A DNA stretch of 64,000 nt. It comes from Chrysaora quinquecirrha (Eukaryota > Cnidaria > Scyphozoa > Semaeostomeae > Pelagiidae). The position numbers were made by a program, and so were the translations under genes. Location of the stretch: NCBI GenBank assembly GCA_014526335.1, contig JACTAT010000165.1, forward strand, positions 127,004 through 191,003, written 5' to 3'. This document shows positions 37,401 to 48,689 of the stretch, one piece after another (position 1 is the first letter of the stretch; every line of letters starts with the position of its first letter). Under the pieces are notes generated by a model. The model saw only the letters and a list, made by a program, of their open reading frames with translations, ran no database searches and was not told the DNA's origin.

Positions 37401-40400
37401 GAACACAAGTTTCATATGTGCACAGGGGATTCTCAAAATGATAAAATTTGGTACCGTTTTGAGCAAACTATTAATACTAATAATTGTTAAAACTGGAACC
37501 ACAACTAAATTAAGAATTACATTTTGTTCAAAATTACGATAAACAGCGGAATCATTTTCGGGCATACTTAAGCGCTTTTTTCGTCTGACACTCCTCAGAG
37601 TATGAACGTCAGAAACAGACCGAAACAATGAACAAAGGCGGAACTTATACCCAAATGCGGCTCGAAATGCACCAATCGGAAAGAGAAGCTGAATTTGCAT
37701 TGTGATTTAAAACACCAATCAGCTGGTCGGATACAGCGGGAAGACCAATAGAATTATTTGACGAGTCCAAGTGAGAAAACGAACTCTTTGTTTCACAAAA
37801 AAGTTTGGTCATTTATGAATTTTCGTGTCGGTGTGATGCAAGGCTCGTAGGTCGTACTTCCCAAAGATTAAGTGATAGGAAAAAGCAGCATGTCCCCAGT
37901 AATATTCGGCACTATATGAAAATTAATTATTTAAAATACATTATTTAAGAGATTCAAACCTTTATGTCCAAATTTGGTGGTATTTCTTCAGGTTTGACTT
38001 CTTCAAACACATCAAGGGATGGCTCTGGCGTTTCTCGTATGAATTTTGATGGAAAATTATACAGGAAGTTGAAGCCATCTTTTATTGCTGCAAAAAAGAA
38101 TGAGCCGCACAGTTATTTTGAAATGTTACTGCAGCTTCTCCACCAGCTGAGCATGGTTACTTTGAGCCGAGTTATAACAAATACTCAAATTCGACCAAAA
38201 ACGTCATAGGAGTAGAGCATAGAACAGGAACAAAAAAGATAAGTCCGCTTCCAAAGCCTTGTCTCAACGAGGATAATGGAAGATACAAATTCAGAAAGCC
38301 AAACATTGAGAAATAAATACCTTGTATAAATCCCGAGTTAAATATGCAAGAGAAAAGGAAAATTCCAGCTATCAAATACTTTGCTTCAATCGAAAATAAC
38401 GCAATAGTAAATAAAACAAAAACCAAGAGGAACCTACAATAAAGAACATTATAAATTTAAAACTTTTTTCGAGTTTTAACAAATAAGCAAAATATGTCTT
38501 CATAATTTGTCTTTCTATTAGATAATGGAAAATGAGGTTGAGAAAGAGAAATGAAGATTTGTAAGGCTGGAAAGCAATATTGACAATTAATTATACCTAC
38601 AGCAATGTATAGCCTTTTCTCTTCCAGTTGATAAGCCTTGAAAAATATAAATGTCAGCAAAGGAAGATAAATTTGGAAAGCAATGATAAAGGGGTGAGAA
38701 ACGAAACTGAAGAAATACCAGTTATAAGTGTCCTACATAGCTATCAAATTTCTTCGATTGTAAGCCCCACTTCTTTTAGGGCGTATCTTTTTGGTCAATT
38801 CTGTTTACAGCAGACGCCTTCCCTTTTCGGTAGACGTCGAAACGTATTTTTTGGTAATGTCAGCTGAAAACAGCAGGCCCCCAAAAACTTCTGTCCGCGA
38901 AGCTGGAAGGTTTCGCAGACATCGTAAGGAATCTCGTTCTCGTTTTAAAATAAACAATTTAGTTCGAGTTTATTCTGATCAGCCTGCAGTTTTCGGCAGC
39001 TGTGTTTTTTTGGTTCAGGAAACTTTTTCCTTCTATGTCTCCCGCTTTCAGAATAAGGAAGGTCTGCCAAAAACATGAGGTTACCAAAAAATACGCCCTT
39101 AAAAGAACCCACAAATAAACGCCTCCTCTAAAACTTGATAAAATGTACTAAACGCCCCTCTTTTAAACTAACCCTTCTAACAAACATGTTTATTTGAAAA
39201 AGTAGCCGTTCTCAGTTAACAACTAACTCAACGAGTTTAGAAATGCGCATCACTCTGGAAACTTAGAAAACCAGCCAGATAACAGAAAGTCAGAAAAAAG
39301 ACCTTCTTTCTCTTAAGTTTCCTTCTTTTTCACACAATTTGTTCTTGATCAATAGTTGAGATACAAGAAACTTGATTAGAAAGCGGAAGCCTCTGCCTTA
39401 TCAATGCAACCCTCAAATACACGCATCCTTAACAGCTATAATTTAATAAAAGCCCAAAGAGTTTAACAAAGTTAAGCGGTAGTTAGGCATGAACTTGTCA
39501 AGCTTCAGTTCAATAGATACTAAAAGTAAGGCCAGTAGTGATACGGCCAGAGATGGATATGCACAAAGATTTACATTAAAGTGCTCTATTAAGATACTAA
39601 AAGAAATGTGTGTTGAAGAACATACCCATAGAAAAAGTCAAGCTTTTCACTCAGGTCATTACAAAAATCTTGAATCTCAATTAATCTAGAATTATGACAG
39701 AGAAGGATATTGGCAAAAATACGTTTAGCCTTGTATTAAATTCTTCGATATCATCTGGTAGCAGAGGAACCTCTTCCAGTCCGTAATCTTTGTAATACCA
39801 AGCAACAATCTGCTCTTGTCACTGAGTCAGAGTATGTCCGAAAAACTACTGCATTTTGTTAGACTTTCTTCTAGCATAACCTCCTTTTCTAACTAACAAC
39901 CAGCTGTAGGTATTATTTCATGTGAGATTATGCACATTAACATAAAAAATAGATAGATAGACAGATAGATAGGCCGATAGATAAATAGATGGATAGAAAT
40001 AATAGTATTTAACACTTTAGTAACTTCTTATTCCTACAGAAACGGGATAACTATCTGAAGGTCGTTAATCTGTTAATAATTGCGGTCTATAAGGCAATTG
40101 CAGGACAAAATCATGATGGCCATGTGTGACTACCCTACTCGATACGTTCTTTTCAAACTTTGTTTATAAGAATAATGTATGGAATGCAACGCTATTCATT
40201 AGGCTTATTAAGCGTTGCATCTCTCTTTCTTTCCCTTACTGATCAAGGCTTCTACACAACATGTTAAATTCTTATGCGTATCTTAGCATTGTTCTTTCTA
40301 TCCGCCGAGCAATTGGTCTTCTTTTTAAACTTCAAAACGACATTATTTCGTCCCATTATGAATCCAGCCCAGTTTTAAAGCAAAGAATATGCACGATTAA

Positions 40401-43400
40401 GCAATGCCGATGAAGCACAAGCCGGTACAGTGCCCAGTTAAAAAGAGTATCATTTAGGTTAATTCTCCTCGGTATTGGAACTTTAGGAACCTGACATCCA
40501 ATGAATTCAAAGCCCTTGAACGTCTGGAAAATCGCACTGACATCGTTATCAAGCCTGCAGACAAAGGTGGTTGTGTTGTGGTTTGGAGCAGAGATCTGTA
40601 TGTCAAAGAAGGCCTCTCACAACTCGAATCCAACACCGATTTCTACCGTCACTCTGCCCGCAATCCTACAAACAAATTCAACAAAACAATCATCACCTCT
40701 ATCCAAGTCGAAATGGACAACAACAATCTTCCCATCAATGCTACGAAACTGTATTCTTCACACCTTCGCACTCCTATTTTTTATATGTTACCAAAGATAC
40801 ACAAACCCAACATCCCTGGTCGCCCCATCGTCTCCGCCGTCTCCTGCCCTTCATCTCAAATTGCAACATTCCTTGATGCCATTCTAACTCCTATCGTGAA
40901 AACCTTACCCACTTATGTTAAAGACACATCCGACGCCCTACGCATATTCGACAACTTCCATTTCAAAGGCTCCGGAAGATACCTCTTTACAATGGACGTG
41001 AAATCACTCTACACTGTTATTCCAAATACTGATGGTCTCGTCGCACTCAAACATTTTATGGATCTCAGACCTTCACAAGACCCCCCAACATCTACCCTTC
41101 TTCGCCTTGCTGAATTGGTTCTTACTACCAACGGCTTCCTCTTCGTTTCGCAATATTTTGTTCAAGTTGGAGGAGTTGCTGTGGGTAGTAAACTCGGTCC
41201 CAGCTATGCCTGCCTGTTCGTTGGATATCAAGAATATCTAATCTCCCAGTCGTATACCGGTCCTTTTCCCGATCTGCTACTACGATACATCGACGATGTC
41301 GTTGGTGCATCTTCCCTGCTGCTTCAACAACTTCAAAGATTTATCGATTTTGTGTCCAACTTCCACCCTGCCTTACAATTCACCGTCAACATCACTCATT
41401 GCAGCCTGTCCTTCCTCGATATCAACCTGTCCATTTCTGGTGACCATCTCAACAAGTCCATTTATTACCAAGAAACCGATGCCCATCGCTACCTCGATTA
41501 TAAATCATCACACCCACCCAAATGCAAGAACTCTATACCTCTATCCCAATTCCTTCGCCTCCGCCGTTTATGCTCTGACGATCATGATTTCAAATCCAAA
41601 GCTCAAGAAATGCACAATTTTTTCCTCAATTCTGGTTATCCTGATAATGTAATAAAGAATGCTCACACCAAAGTTTTTGATATTTCACGCCACGACGCTC
41701 TGTACTAACAACGAAACAATCAAAGCACTAACCGTATTCCACTTACCTTAACTTACCACCCACTATACCGTCAAGTCCGCAACATCATCATGCAGAATTA
41801 CAACATCCTTACTCAATCTCCCGAAACCTCAAATATATTTAAAGAAAAACCTCTTCTGGTCTACCGTCGCGATATCTTCGAGACCTCCTAGTCAAATCCA
41901 GCCTTCCATCAGCCCAGCAACCTGGCTCCTCTCCCTGTAACCATGGCAATTGTAACACCTGCTCCCACATCGACAACAACACATCCATCAAGTCCTCTTC
42001 TGGTTCCTCTAATTTCACTGTTCGACAACACTTTATTTGTTCCTCTTCCTGTCTCATCTACTGTATCCGCTGTTCAAAATGCAACTTCCCCTACATTGGT
42101 GAAACATCCCGTCAGTTGAATAACCGCTTTGGTGAACATCTCAGAAATGTCAAAAATAAAATATACCTCCAACAGAATCACCAAGACGACGCTGACATCA
42201 ACATCTCCAAACACTTCAACTCCCTAAACCACTCCATCAACGACATGAAAGTTCAAGCCCTTACACATGCACCATCAGATTCTAGAGCAAGGAAAACATT
42301 AGAGAAGAAAATAATTCATAAACTAGGTACACTAAATCCTCAGGGACTTAATAAACAGTTCTCGTTTTTTATAGATCCACGCATAGTATTTGTTTATTTG
42401 TTTTTCCTGTAAATCTTTATTTTGCCTCGTTTTCAATTTTTTTCTCAAATTACATATATTTGCTATTTTAAATTTAACCATTACTTGATAAAGGGTAATG
42501 CCCGAAACGTCGTAAAATTGTCTCTCTCTTTGGTCTCTTTCTTCATGGTACTGAATCTTTTCAAAAATTGTGCTGTTTTATAGAAAACCATTAGAAACTT
42601 GAAATTTTTCAGTGAAAACTTTTGTGCATAGCAAACATGCTTGCTTATAATCTACTCTTGAATATAACATACCATATTAATTGTCCCAAGAGCAAGAGAA
42701 ATACCATGTTTATAACCCACTCTGCTTATTACATACCAAATACTATCATAGTGGTCCATAATGGTCCCTTCAAGTATGTTATAAGAGGATAATACTGTAT
42801 TTGTAGTTTTTCCAAACCTGGATTATTTGAAGCTCAATTTTCAGAAAATGCAAAAATTTCTTAACCCTTCTGTTTTATCCAAATTAATTTTAGATTAACC
42901 AAATGCAAGCCCCACTATTTTGAACTTTTGTCAAATATAATTACTATATCATTTTAATCATTGTATTAAATCAGTTTATATATCGTTTTCAACTGACTTA
43001 AACCTTTTCAGAAACAATAACATTTTCTCGGCAGTAATGTAGCCACGTCGTGTTGTAAAAATTCTACTAATGTCATCTGCAATCCATTTGAGCAACACTT
43101 AGAACCTGCAGGTGGTAACAATAAACATGAAAGGAAGGTTAGCAAGTGAAATTGTTGTCCTTGATTATCAGAATTCTTTGCTGATCTAAACGACCCTCCA
43201 TAAAATTGACCTGTTTGGATAATCAATGTACTGTAATGAACTTGTAGTTTTCTTTGTTAGTCAAAGATATACTTGAGGAAATCTCAAAAAATGAATTATT
43301 GTATACAGCAGTTTAAATGTGGAAAATTTACCAGGCTTGAAGACTATCATTGAACAGCTCAGTGGAATTAAAATCAATGATATGAGTGGATATTTCCACC

Positions 43401-44772
43401 TAGAAAAAAATTTAACATACCATCAAAAATCTTGGAAAGGCAGAAAGTGTCTGTGTACGTGAATGCTACTAAACATTACAAATAAGATGAGATTTTAACA
43501 GGAACATTTCAGCAAGTGTTATAATATCATTTCCATCAATGGAAGTCAACCAGGCATAGGTCCATTAATAACCTGATCATGTTTTTTAAAGGGCACATAA
43601 ATGGTTCTTAAACGTTTTACATTGCATACTCATAGTCCTAGCAACTTGCACTAAATACAATATTTCACCAATATTTCACCTTTGCTAGCTCCTGTTTTTC
43701 AAAGAGCAAATCATTCTAATTCATCTCAAATTGTTAAATTGTTTATTACTTATTGGATTTGCGCCTGCATATAATTAACAAATCCATCCCACTTTTGAGG
43801 TTGGTCACTGGAATTTTTTCATATGGGAAATTTTCATCCCACCGAAGAGAGATCTAACCAGCACGGCAGTAAGATCTCACCTTGGTAGGGATATCTCACA
43901 TCTTGTATGAATGCAATTTAGTTTTCACATACAAAACAAAGTATCATATGGATCTTTCCTCAGTACGGATATCCCATCGCATTATCTCATACATATGTGA
44001 AAAGGCCCTTTGTCAGGCTGAATATTCAAAATATGAATACAAGCTGAAAATCATCCAAACTCAGTGAGATATCCCACCTGGGTGGGGTATCCCCCTAATA
44101 TGAAGAGGTCATTAATGCTGTGGCAGCTGAAATTCAATTTGATATATTATATTGGCAAGGTAAAAGGTCAGAACATCAGATGATCAGCTCTGATCAGCCA
44201 GAATCAGAGGAAGAACATAAAGATAAACTCTATCACACAAGTATCAAAATCAGGGACCATATGTTTTTTGATAGTGTTGACTAACACTAGTCTTATTAGT
44301 AATATAATAACAGACGCGGAATGTTACAATCATTAACATAAATTTTGATTGGCTTATGAACTTATTTAATTTTAGAACAGTTTTTTATTCATTTTTTATC
44401 AATTTTATTAGAGCTTACAGTATTTTGTTTCATTTTTCTTCTAAAAGTTTTTATGGTTTTTTTACTTAACACTCTATAATATCTCGAGTTGAAGTGTATT
44501 ACGCAGTTTTATCAGAATTTTGTCTGAAATATGTATTTAGAGTGTATAAAATTAAAAATATTGATTGGTCTTGCCCTTGGGCCTTGGCCTACAACTTTTT
44601 TATCAAACAAATATTCAAAATAATCTTACTTTATGATGGAAGTTAAAAGCCTTATTGTAATTATCACTGGTCTTGCTAGCCTTTTCAATCGTTCTACAGA
44701 AACAACAAAGCTGCCAAGATCGCATCTTTCATCCTGGTAAAAATCGCAACTTGAAGTCCTTGCAGCCGCCAT
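34414..44772 (-). CDS. ZFYVE27: Protrudin-like (ZFYVE27) ER membrane protein
   Basis: Exons found on the minus strand: 44630-44772, 43332-43399, then (after a gap) 39723-about 39814, 39626-39675, 38601-38636, 38321-38433, 37960-38087, 36862-36951, 36264-36312, 35064-35119, 34909-34980 and 34414-34495. Apart from the gap, phases match. Exon 1 starts MAAARTSSCDFY and joins exon 2 to give RLLTSIIKWKYPLISLIL, the first membrane hairpin. The second hairpin is LINWKRKGYTLL plus a hydrophobic exon. An acidic linker follows, with PETPEPSLDVFEEV, an FFAT-like neighbourhood. The last exon seen is a FYVE piece, NYCRHCGSSYCSKCC..VPKVVFGAT, very like protrudin CSNCGNSFCSRCC..VPKSSMGAT. Protrudin shapes ER tubules and drives endosome transport and neurite growth (known). 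The first FYVE Cys pair is not seen. The terminal exon, and one or more exons between 39.8 and 43.3 kb, were not found. Confidence 0.82.
35520..36050. repeat. Composite foldback repeat carrying promoter-like copy 2
   Basis: Ends AAACAAACGAAAGATGAC (about 35,570) and its inverse (about 35,985) are the same as the arms of the 12.3-kb palindrome. Between them, 35,640-35,830 is copy 2 of the TATA/CCAAT repeat (minus strand). CTGATGATGACTGTTGG lies at 35,940. Confidence 0.65.
37545..37740 (-). repeat. Promoter-like dispersed repeat, copy 3
   Basis: Same sequence as copies at 23.8 and 35.7 kb: inverted CCAAT boxes, GGGTATAAGTTC (TATA-like), GTTTCGGTCTG and CTGAGGAGTGTCAGACG on the minus strand. 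Confidence 0.75.
38763..39117. mobile_element. TIR element with GGGCGTAT..TTTTTGGT ends
   Basis: Left CCCACTTCTTTTAGGGCGTA; right, inverted, TGGGTTCTTTTAAGGGCGTA. About 355 bp, non-coding, in an intron of the protrudin-like gene. Confidence 0.6.
39948..39995. repeat. (ATAG)n microsatellite
   Basis: About eleven units of ATAG or GATAGATA with single-base changes. Confidence 0.85.
40460..42515 (+). mobile_element. Penelope-like retroelement, degenerate
   Basis: The reverse transcriptase frame runs from about 40,460 to 41,708: IVIKPADKGGCVVVW, FYMLPKIHKPNIPGRPIVS, TMDVKSLYT and the catalytic-core YIDDV are all present. RHDALY is followed by an in-frame TAA (41,706). The reading then continues to about 41,870, where a shift of frame is needed to reach the linker with PCNHGNCNTC and the endonuclease (YCIRCSKC, YIGETSRQLNNRFGEHL), a GIY-YIG domain. 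RT plus GIY-YIG in this order is the defining layout of Penelope-like elements (known). The stop and the shift mean it cannot make the full protein. The element ends near CCCGAAACGTCG at 42,500. It is inserted in an intron of the protrudin-like gene, in the opposite orientation. Confidence 0.93.
42516..44629. other. Introns of the protrudin-like gene
   Basis: Apart from the exon at 43,332-43,399, no further exon was found here. At 43,800-44,100 GGGATATCTCAC and its variants recur in both directions, probably another small inverted-repeat element. Confidence 0.4.
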
Positions 44773-45139
44773 TGCGATAAAGCTATTTATGTGTTGTTGA
44801 TGCTGTTGTTTATGTTGCGCGCGCATTAGTTGATATGTCAAGGGAATTTTAACCAGGGCAAGGGAGTTAGGGAGTATATATTTTTGATTGATTGCCTTCC
44901 TTCGCTTTTGTCACTCAGGGTGCTTTCATAGAAATAGGTGCTTTTCAGTAGAAAATGCTAGTTTGACAAAGGGGGTTTAAGTGGGGTTAATACTCCAGGA
45001 GGGACGATGTTACTTTATTTGGGGACCTAGACTTTGGTTGTTGGAGTCCCCCTCGAATTCCCTACTGTTAGAAAGCTTCACAGTCCTTCCGTTTTTGTGA
45101 TAAACATATTTAATGGACAAATAATAGTAATAAGAAATA

Positions 45140-45535
45140 CACACTTTTTCTTTTATAAGAATACCTTATTTTTTGCCGAGCCTCGATTATTCTTAAGCTT
45201 ATTCGATTTTGAGCCTGAAAATATTCTTAAATTATTCTTGATCATCAATGTTGTAAATTGGCCTGAAGATCAAGAGAAATAAGTCAAATCTTTGTCATTT
45301 GTTATTTTATTAATAAAAAGAGTTACTGTATCAAAGAGTCAGACAGGATGTATGCATTTCAAAACAAATACAGTTGCCTGACAATCACACTTATTGTGCA
45401 GTGTAAAAAACGCAGAGAAAAAAATGATCCTGGTCAAGCTTGAGCCTCAGATTATTCTTAAATAATTCTTAAATTTCAGCAATTTTGAGCCTGAATATTC
45501 TTATAGACTGTATTCTTATAAAAAGAAAAGTGTGT
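45140..45535. mobile_element. TIR element with ACACTTTT..ATAAGAATAC ends
   Basis: Left ACACTTTTTCTTTTATAAG; right, inverted, ACACTTTTCTTTTTATAAG, both followed by AATAC and a GAGCCTGAA(T)ATTCTTA segment. It abuts the start of the U5 array. Confidence 0.65.
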
Positions 45536-45675
45536 AGAGGATATAGAGAATTATCAGATTCTAGTATACTGTGAATTGAGACATGCTTGATTTTTCGCAT
45601 GCGCAACAAGATATACAAAAATCGAAGCCATTTGGAACAGACTAGTGTCCCGATGTTGTTGAACATTTAAATGGC

Positions 45676-45801
45676 ACGCTCTGGTCTTCCTTCACATCGT
45701 ACAAATCTGTCGCCTTTTACGAAAGATTTCCGTGGAGGAGGACAAAGAAATGAGCCTATAGGCAATTTTTGACAGTGACAGCCCTGCATCAGTCAGGGCG
45801 C
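45676..45801 (+). ncRNA. U5 snRNA, array copy 1 (variant)
   Basis: GCTCTGG start, loop I TCGCCTTTTAC, Sm-type CAATTTTTGA and a 3' stem GCCCTG...CAGGGC. The bases flanking loop I differ (CTGTCGCC and ACGAAAGA), so the loop I stem is weakened. It may be a variant or a decaying copy. The upstream box lies at -80. Confidence 0.75.
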
Positions 45802-46069
45802 GTCTTAGTAGAAGTCAATACTTAAATTCACTGGGCGTTTAGTTTATTAGAGAAATGTTATCCAATTGACACACCCGTGGACAAAACAGAAGAATTTTAC
45901 AAAGGATTTGTCATTACCAAGCAAAAAATAGAGTAAAATGGGGAAGAATTAGGTTTGCGTGTATTGTGAACTGAGAGATTCTTGATTTTTAGCATGCGCA
46001 ATAAAATATACCCACATCAAAACCAGTTGACAAAATCCGGTGCACAGTTGTTGATGGAATTTTAATGTC

Positions 46070-46174
46070 ACACTCTGGTCTTCCTTAAGATTGCACAAAT
46101 ATTTCGCTTTTTACTAAAGAATTCCTTGGAGGTGGACAAAGAAATGATTGTCTGCCCTGATTCTGCCAGGGTGC
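46070..46174 (+). pseudogene. U5 snRNA pseudogene, array copy 2
   Basis: Loop I is changed to TCGCTTTTTAC, and the CCTATAGGCAATTTTT part with the Sm site is deleted, leaving AAGAAATGATTGTCTGCCC. The upstream box at -79 is still present. Confidence 0.85.
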
Positions 46175-46214
46175 TTTTTAGTAGAAATGAATCCTGAAAT
46201 TCTCCTTGCAGCTA

Positions 46215-46856
46215 TGTAATACTGCTAAATTTAGAGTTATAGATAGATAGGCTAGCGTCGGACGACTAGGGCGGTTAGGAAGTAACTTGAAAAAGTACTT
46301 TTAACCGTATTGTTTCGATACTTCAGTTTAGACACTCATCGCTTGAGAAAGGGTGAGGTGTACTCGTTTTATGTGTTGCATGCTGTTTAGGACTTTCAGT
46401 GCTTGAGAAAGACTGAGAAGTTCCTGTTTATTTTTTCGTTGTATTTTCGTGAGAGTACCGAGGGAGGCTCTTGGGTATGAGCCAACAGAATCACGTTTTA
46501 GCCTCAGGGAAATCCTTAGGATCGAAGTAAGGTTTATGACGCATCGAATATTGTTTATTATTTACTTGTATTTCACCGCGTGACAATTAACGTTAGTTTT
46601 ACTGTGCCTACTGTGTAATCTAACACTAACGACCTCAGTTATTGACCATATAAGGTTAATTAGTAGACATTGTATTTGTGAAGCAAAATGTATAAATGAT
46701 CTTGTAAGGTATGGATTAAGAGAATTCTAGGCTCAATGGCAGGGATCTCAGATCACCTCGCCGAGTCGATAAAAGAAACGGACGTCGACGTTAAAGAAGT
46801 TGTGTTTTCTGTGTTTCATCTAATCATCTCTCCTCTCCGGCCATAACCTGTTTACA
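46215..46856. mobile_element. Solo LTR inserted in the U5 array
   Basis: Starts TGTAATACTGC and ends GTTTACA, giving TGTAA...TTACA inverted termini. It is flanked by GCTA on both sides (46,211-46,214 and 46,857-46,860). Taking out the 646 bp reduces the 1008-bp distance between neighbouring U5 copies to 362 bp, close to the other units. CATATAAGG (TATA-like) and AATAAA-like motifs lie inside. No internal coding region and no second LTR are present. Confidence 0.75.
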
Positions 46857-47077
46857 GCTACAAGAGAAATGTTGTCCAATTGGCTGATTCCAAAGATGTA
46901 ACAGAAAGATTTTACAAGAGAATTTTATTTACTAAAAAAAAAAAAATGAGAATTACTACGTTCTAGTATATTGTGAATTGAGAGATGATTGATATTTTAG
47001 CAAGCGCAATAAAATATACCCACATTGAAGCGACTTGCAACAGACCAGTGCCACGTTGTGTATGGACATTAGATAGC

Positions 47078-47195
47078 ACGCTCTGGTCTTCCTTCAGATC
47101 GTACAAATCTTTCGCCTTTTACTAACGATTTCCGTGGAGGAGGACAAAGAAATGAGCCTATAGGCAATTATTGACTGCCCTGCATCTGTTTGGGC
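47078..47195 (+). ncRNA. U5 snRNA, array copy 3
   Basis: Intact loop I (TCGCCTTTTACTAA, then C for A) and a one-base change in the Sm site (CAATTATTGA). 3' stem GCCCTG...TTGGGC. Probably weak or inactive. Confidence 0.78.
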
Positions 47196-47463
47196 AATTT
47201 TAAGTAGAAACAAGTCCTTAAATTCTCTGGGCAGGTAGCTGCAAGAGAAATGTTGTCCAATTGCCCGATTCCAAAGACGAATAGAAGGATTTTCGAGAAA
47301 ATTTTATTTATTAAACAAAAAATTGATGAAACATGAGAACATTAGATTCTAGTATATTGTGAATTGAGAGCTGATTGATATTTTAGCATGCGCAATAAAA
47401 TATACCCACATCAAAGCTACTTGGAACAGACTTGTGCCACGTTGTTGATGGACAGTAAATTGC

Positions 47464-47583
47464 ACGCTCTGATCTTCCTTCAGATTGTACAAATCTTTCG
47501 CCTTTTACTAAAGATTTCCGTGGAGGAGGACAAAGAAATGAGCCTATAGACAATTTTTGACTGCCCTGCAACTGTCAGGGCGC
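47464..47583 (+). ncRNA. U5 snRNA, array copy 4
   Basis: ATTGTACAAATCTTTCGCC, TTTTACTAAAGATTTCCGTG, Sm CAATTTTTGA and 3' stem GCCCTG..CAGGGC. The whole core matches animal U5. Confidence 0.9.
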
Positions 47584-47731
47584 CTTTTATTAGAAATCAA
47601 TCCTTAAATTCTTTTGAACATATGCGCCACAAGAGAACGGTTATAAACTGGAGAGCTACGGAGAAAGATATTATTGGTGGTATAATTAACGAACAAAAAT
47701 GGTAAGCAAAGGAAATTGACAGATTTTTAGA

Positions 47732-47760
47732 AGCATGCTCAATTGAATTTCCCCACATCA
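47732..47760 (+). promoter_or_regulatory. Candidate snRNA promoter element (PSE) of U5 copy 5
   Basis: AGCATGC followed by CAAT and CCCACATCA. In every U5 copy of the array the first base of AGCATGC/AGCAAGC/CGCATGC lies 79 or 80 bases before the RNA start (45,596; 45,991; 46,999; 47,385; 47,732; 48,080; 48,428), although the rest of the upstream DNA has diverged between the two unit types. A proximal sequence element is the best reading, by position. Confidence 0.6.
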
Positions 47761-47810
47761 CTGCCGATCGAGATGGCCAGCTGCATCTATGTTCAACGGA
47801 TAGTATTGGC

Positions 47811-47930
47811 ATGCTCTGGTCTTCCTTCAGATCGTACAAATCTTTCGCCTTTTACTAAAGATTTCCGTGGAGGAGGACAAAGAAATGAGCCTATAGGCAA
47901 TTTTTGACTGCCCTGCTTCTGTCAGGGTGC
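47811..47930 (+). ncRNA. RNU5: U5 snRNA, array copy 5
   Basis: U5 is the spliceosomal RNA whose loop I holds the two exon ends. Start ATGCTCTGG; stem-loop I AAATCTTTCGCCTTTTAC then TAAAGATTT is identical to human U5 across these bases. GGAGGAGGACAAAGAAATGAGC follows in place of the human equivalent, then the Sm site CAATTTTTGA and 3' stem GCCCTG..CAGGGTGC. The 348-bp repeat units make copies 5 and 6 almost identical. No pol III terminator is needed, as the class is pol II. Confidence 0.95.
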
Positions 47931-48158
47931 ATTTTAGTCTAAAATCAATCATTAAATTCTTTTGAACATATACGCCATAAGAGACCGGTTATAAACTCGA
48001 GAGCTACGGAGAAAGATATTATTGGTGGTAAAATTAACGAACAAAAATGGTAAGCAAAGGAAATTGACAGATTTTTAGAAGCATGCTCAATTGAATTTCC
48101 CCACATCACTGCCGATCGAGATGGCCAGCTGCATCTATGTTCAACGGATAGTATTGGC

Positions 48159-48278
48159 ATGCTCTGGTCTTCCTTCAGATCGTACAAATCTTTCGCCTTT
48201 TACTAAAGATTTCCGTGGAGGAGGACAAAGAAATGAGCCTATAGGCAATTTTTGACTGCCCTGCTTCTGTCAGGGTGC
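48159..48278 (+). ncRNA. RNU5: U5 snRNA, array copy 6
   Basis: Identical by eye to copy 5, exactly 348 bp downstream. The upstream unit is also almost identical, showing recent duplication or homogenisation. Confidence 0.95.
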
Positions 48279-48506
48279 ATTTTAGTCTAAAATCAATCAT
48301 TAAATTCTTTTGAACATATACGCCATAAGAGACCGGTTATAAACTCGAGAGCTACGGAGAAAGATATTATTGGTGGTAAAATTAACGAACAAAAATGGTA
48401 AGCAAAGGAAATTGACAGATTTTTAGAAGCATGCTCAATTGAATTTCCCCACATCACTGCCGATCGAGATGGCCAGCTGCATCTATGTTCAACGGATAGT
48501 ATTGGC

Positions 48507-48623
48507 ATGCTCTGGTCTTCCTTCAGATCGTACAAATCTTTCGCCTTTTACTAAAGATTTCCCTGGAGGAGGACAAAAAATGAGCCTACAAGCAATTTTT
48601 GACTGCCCTGCATCTGTTAGGGC
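48507..48623 (+). ncRNA. RNU5: U5 snRNA, array copy 7
   Basis: Another 348 bp on. The 5' half is the same as copy 6. In the 3' half CCGTGG has become CCCTGG, one G of the spacer is lost and CCTACAAGC precedes an intact Sm site. The 3' stem GCCCTG..TAGGGC remains. Confidence 0.88.
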
Positions 48624-48689
48624 AATTTTAAGTAGAAATGAATCTTTAAATTCTCTAGTAGTAGAAGAAATGAATTCTCAATAATTCTC

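Noticed and set aside
43008..43130. Possible third protrudin-like exon after CCTGCAG at about 43,109
   Set aside because: Phase fits, but the sequence (GSKCCSNGLQMTLVEF) does not look like the expected second half of the membrane hairpin.
47597..48535. Three near-identical 80-codon minus-strand frames spaced 348 bp
   Set aside because: They are the antisense of the U5 units; repetition comes from the array, not from protein selection.
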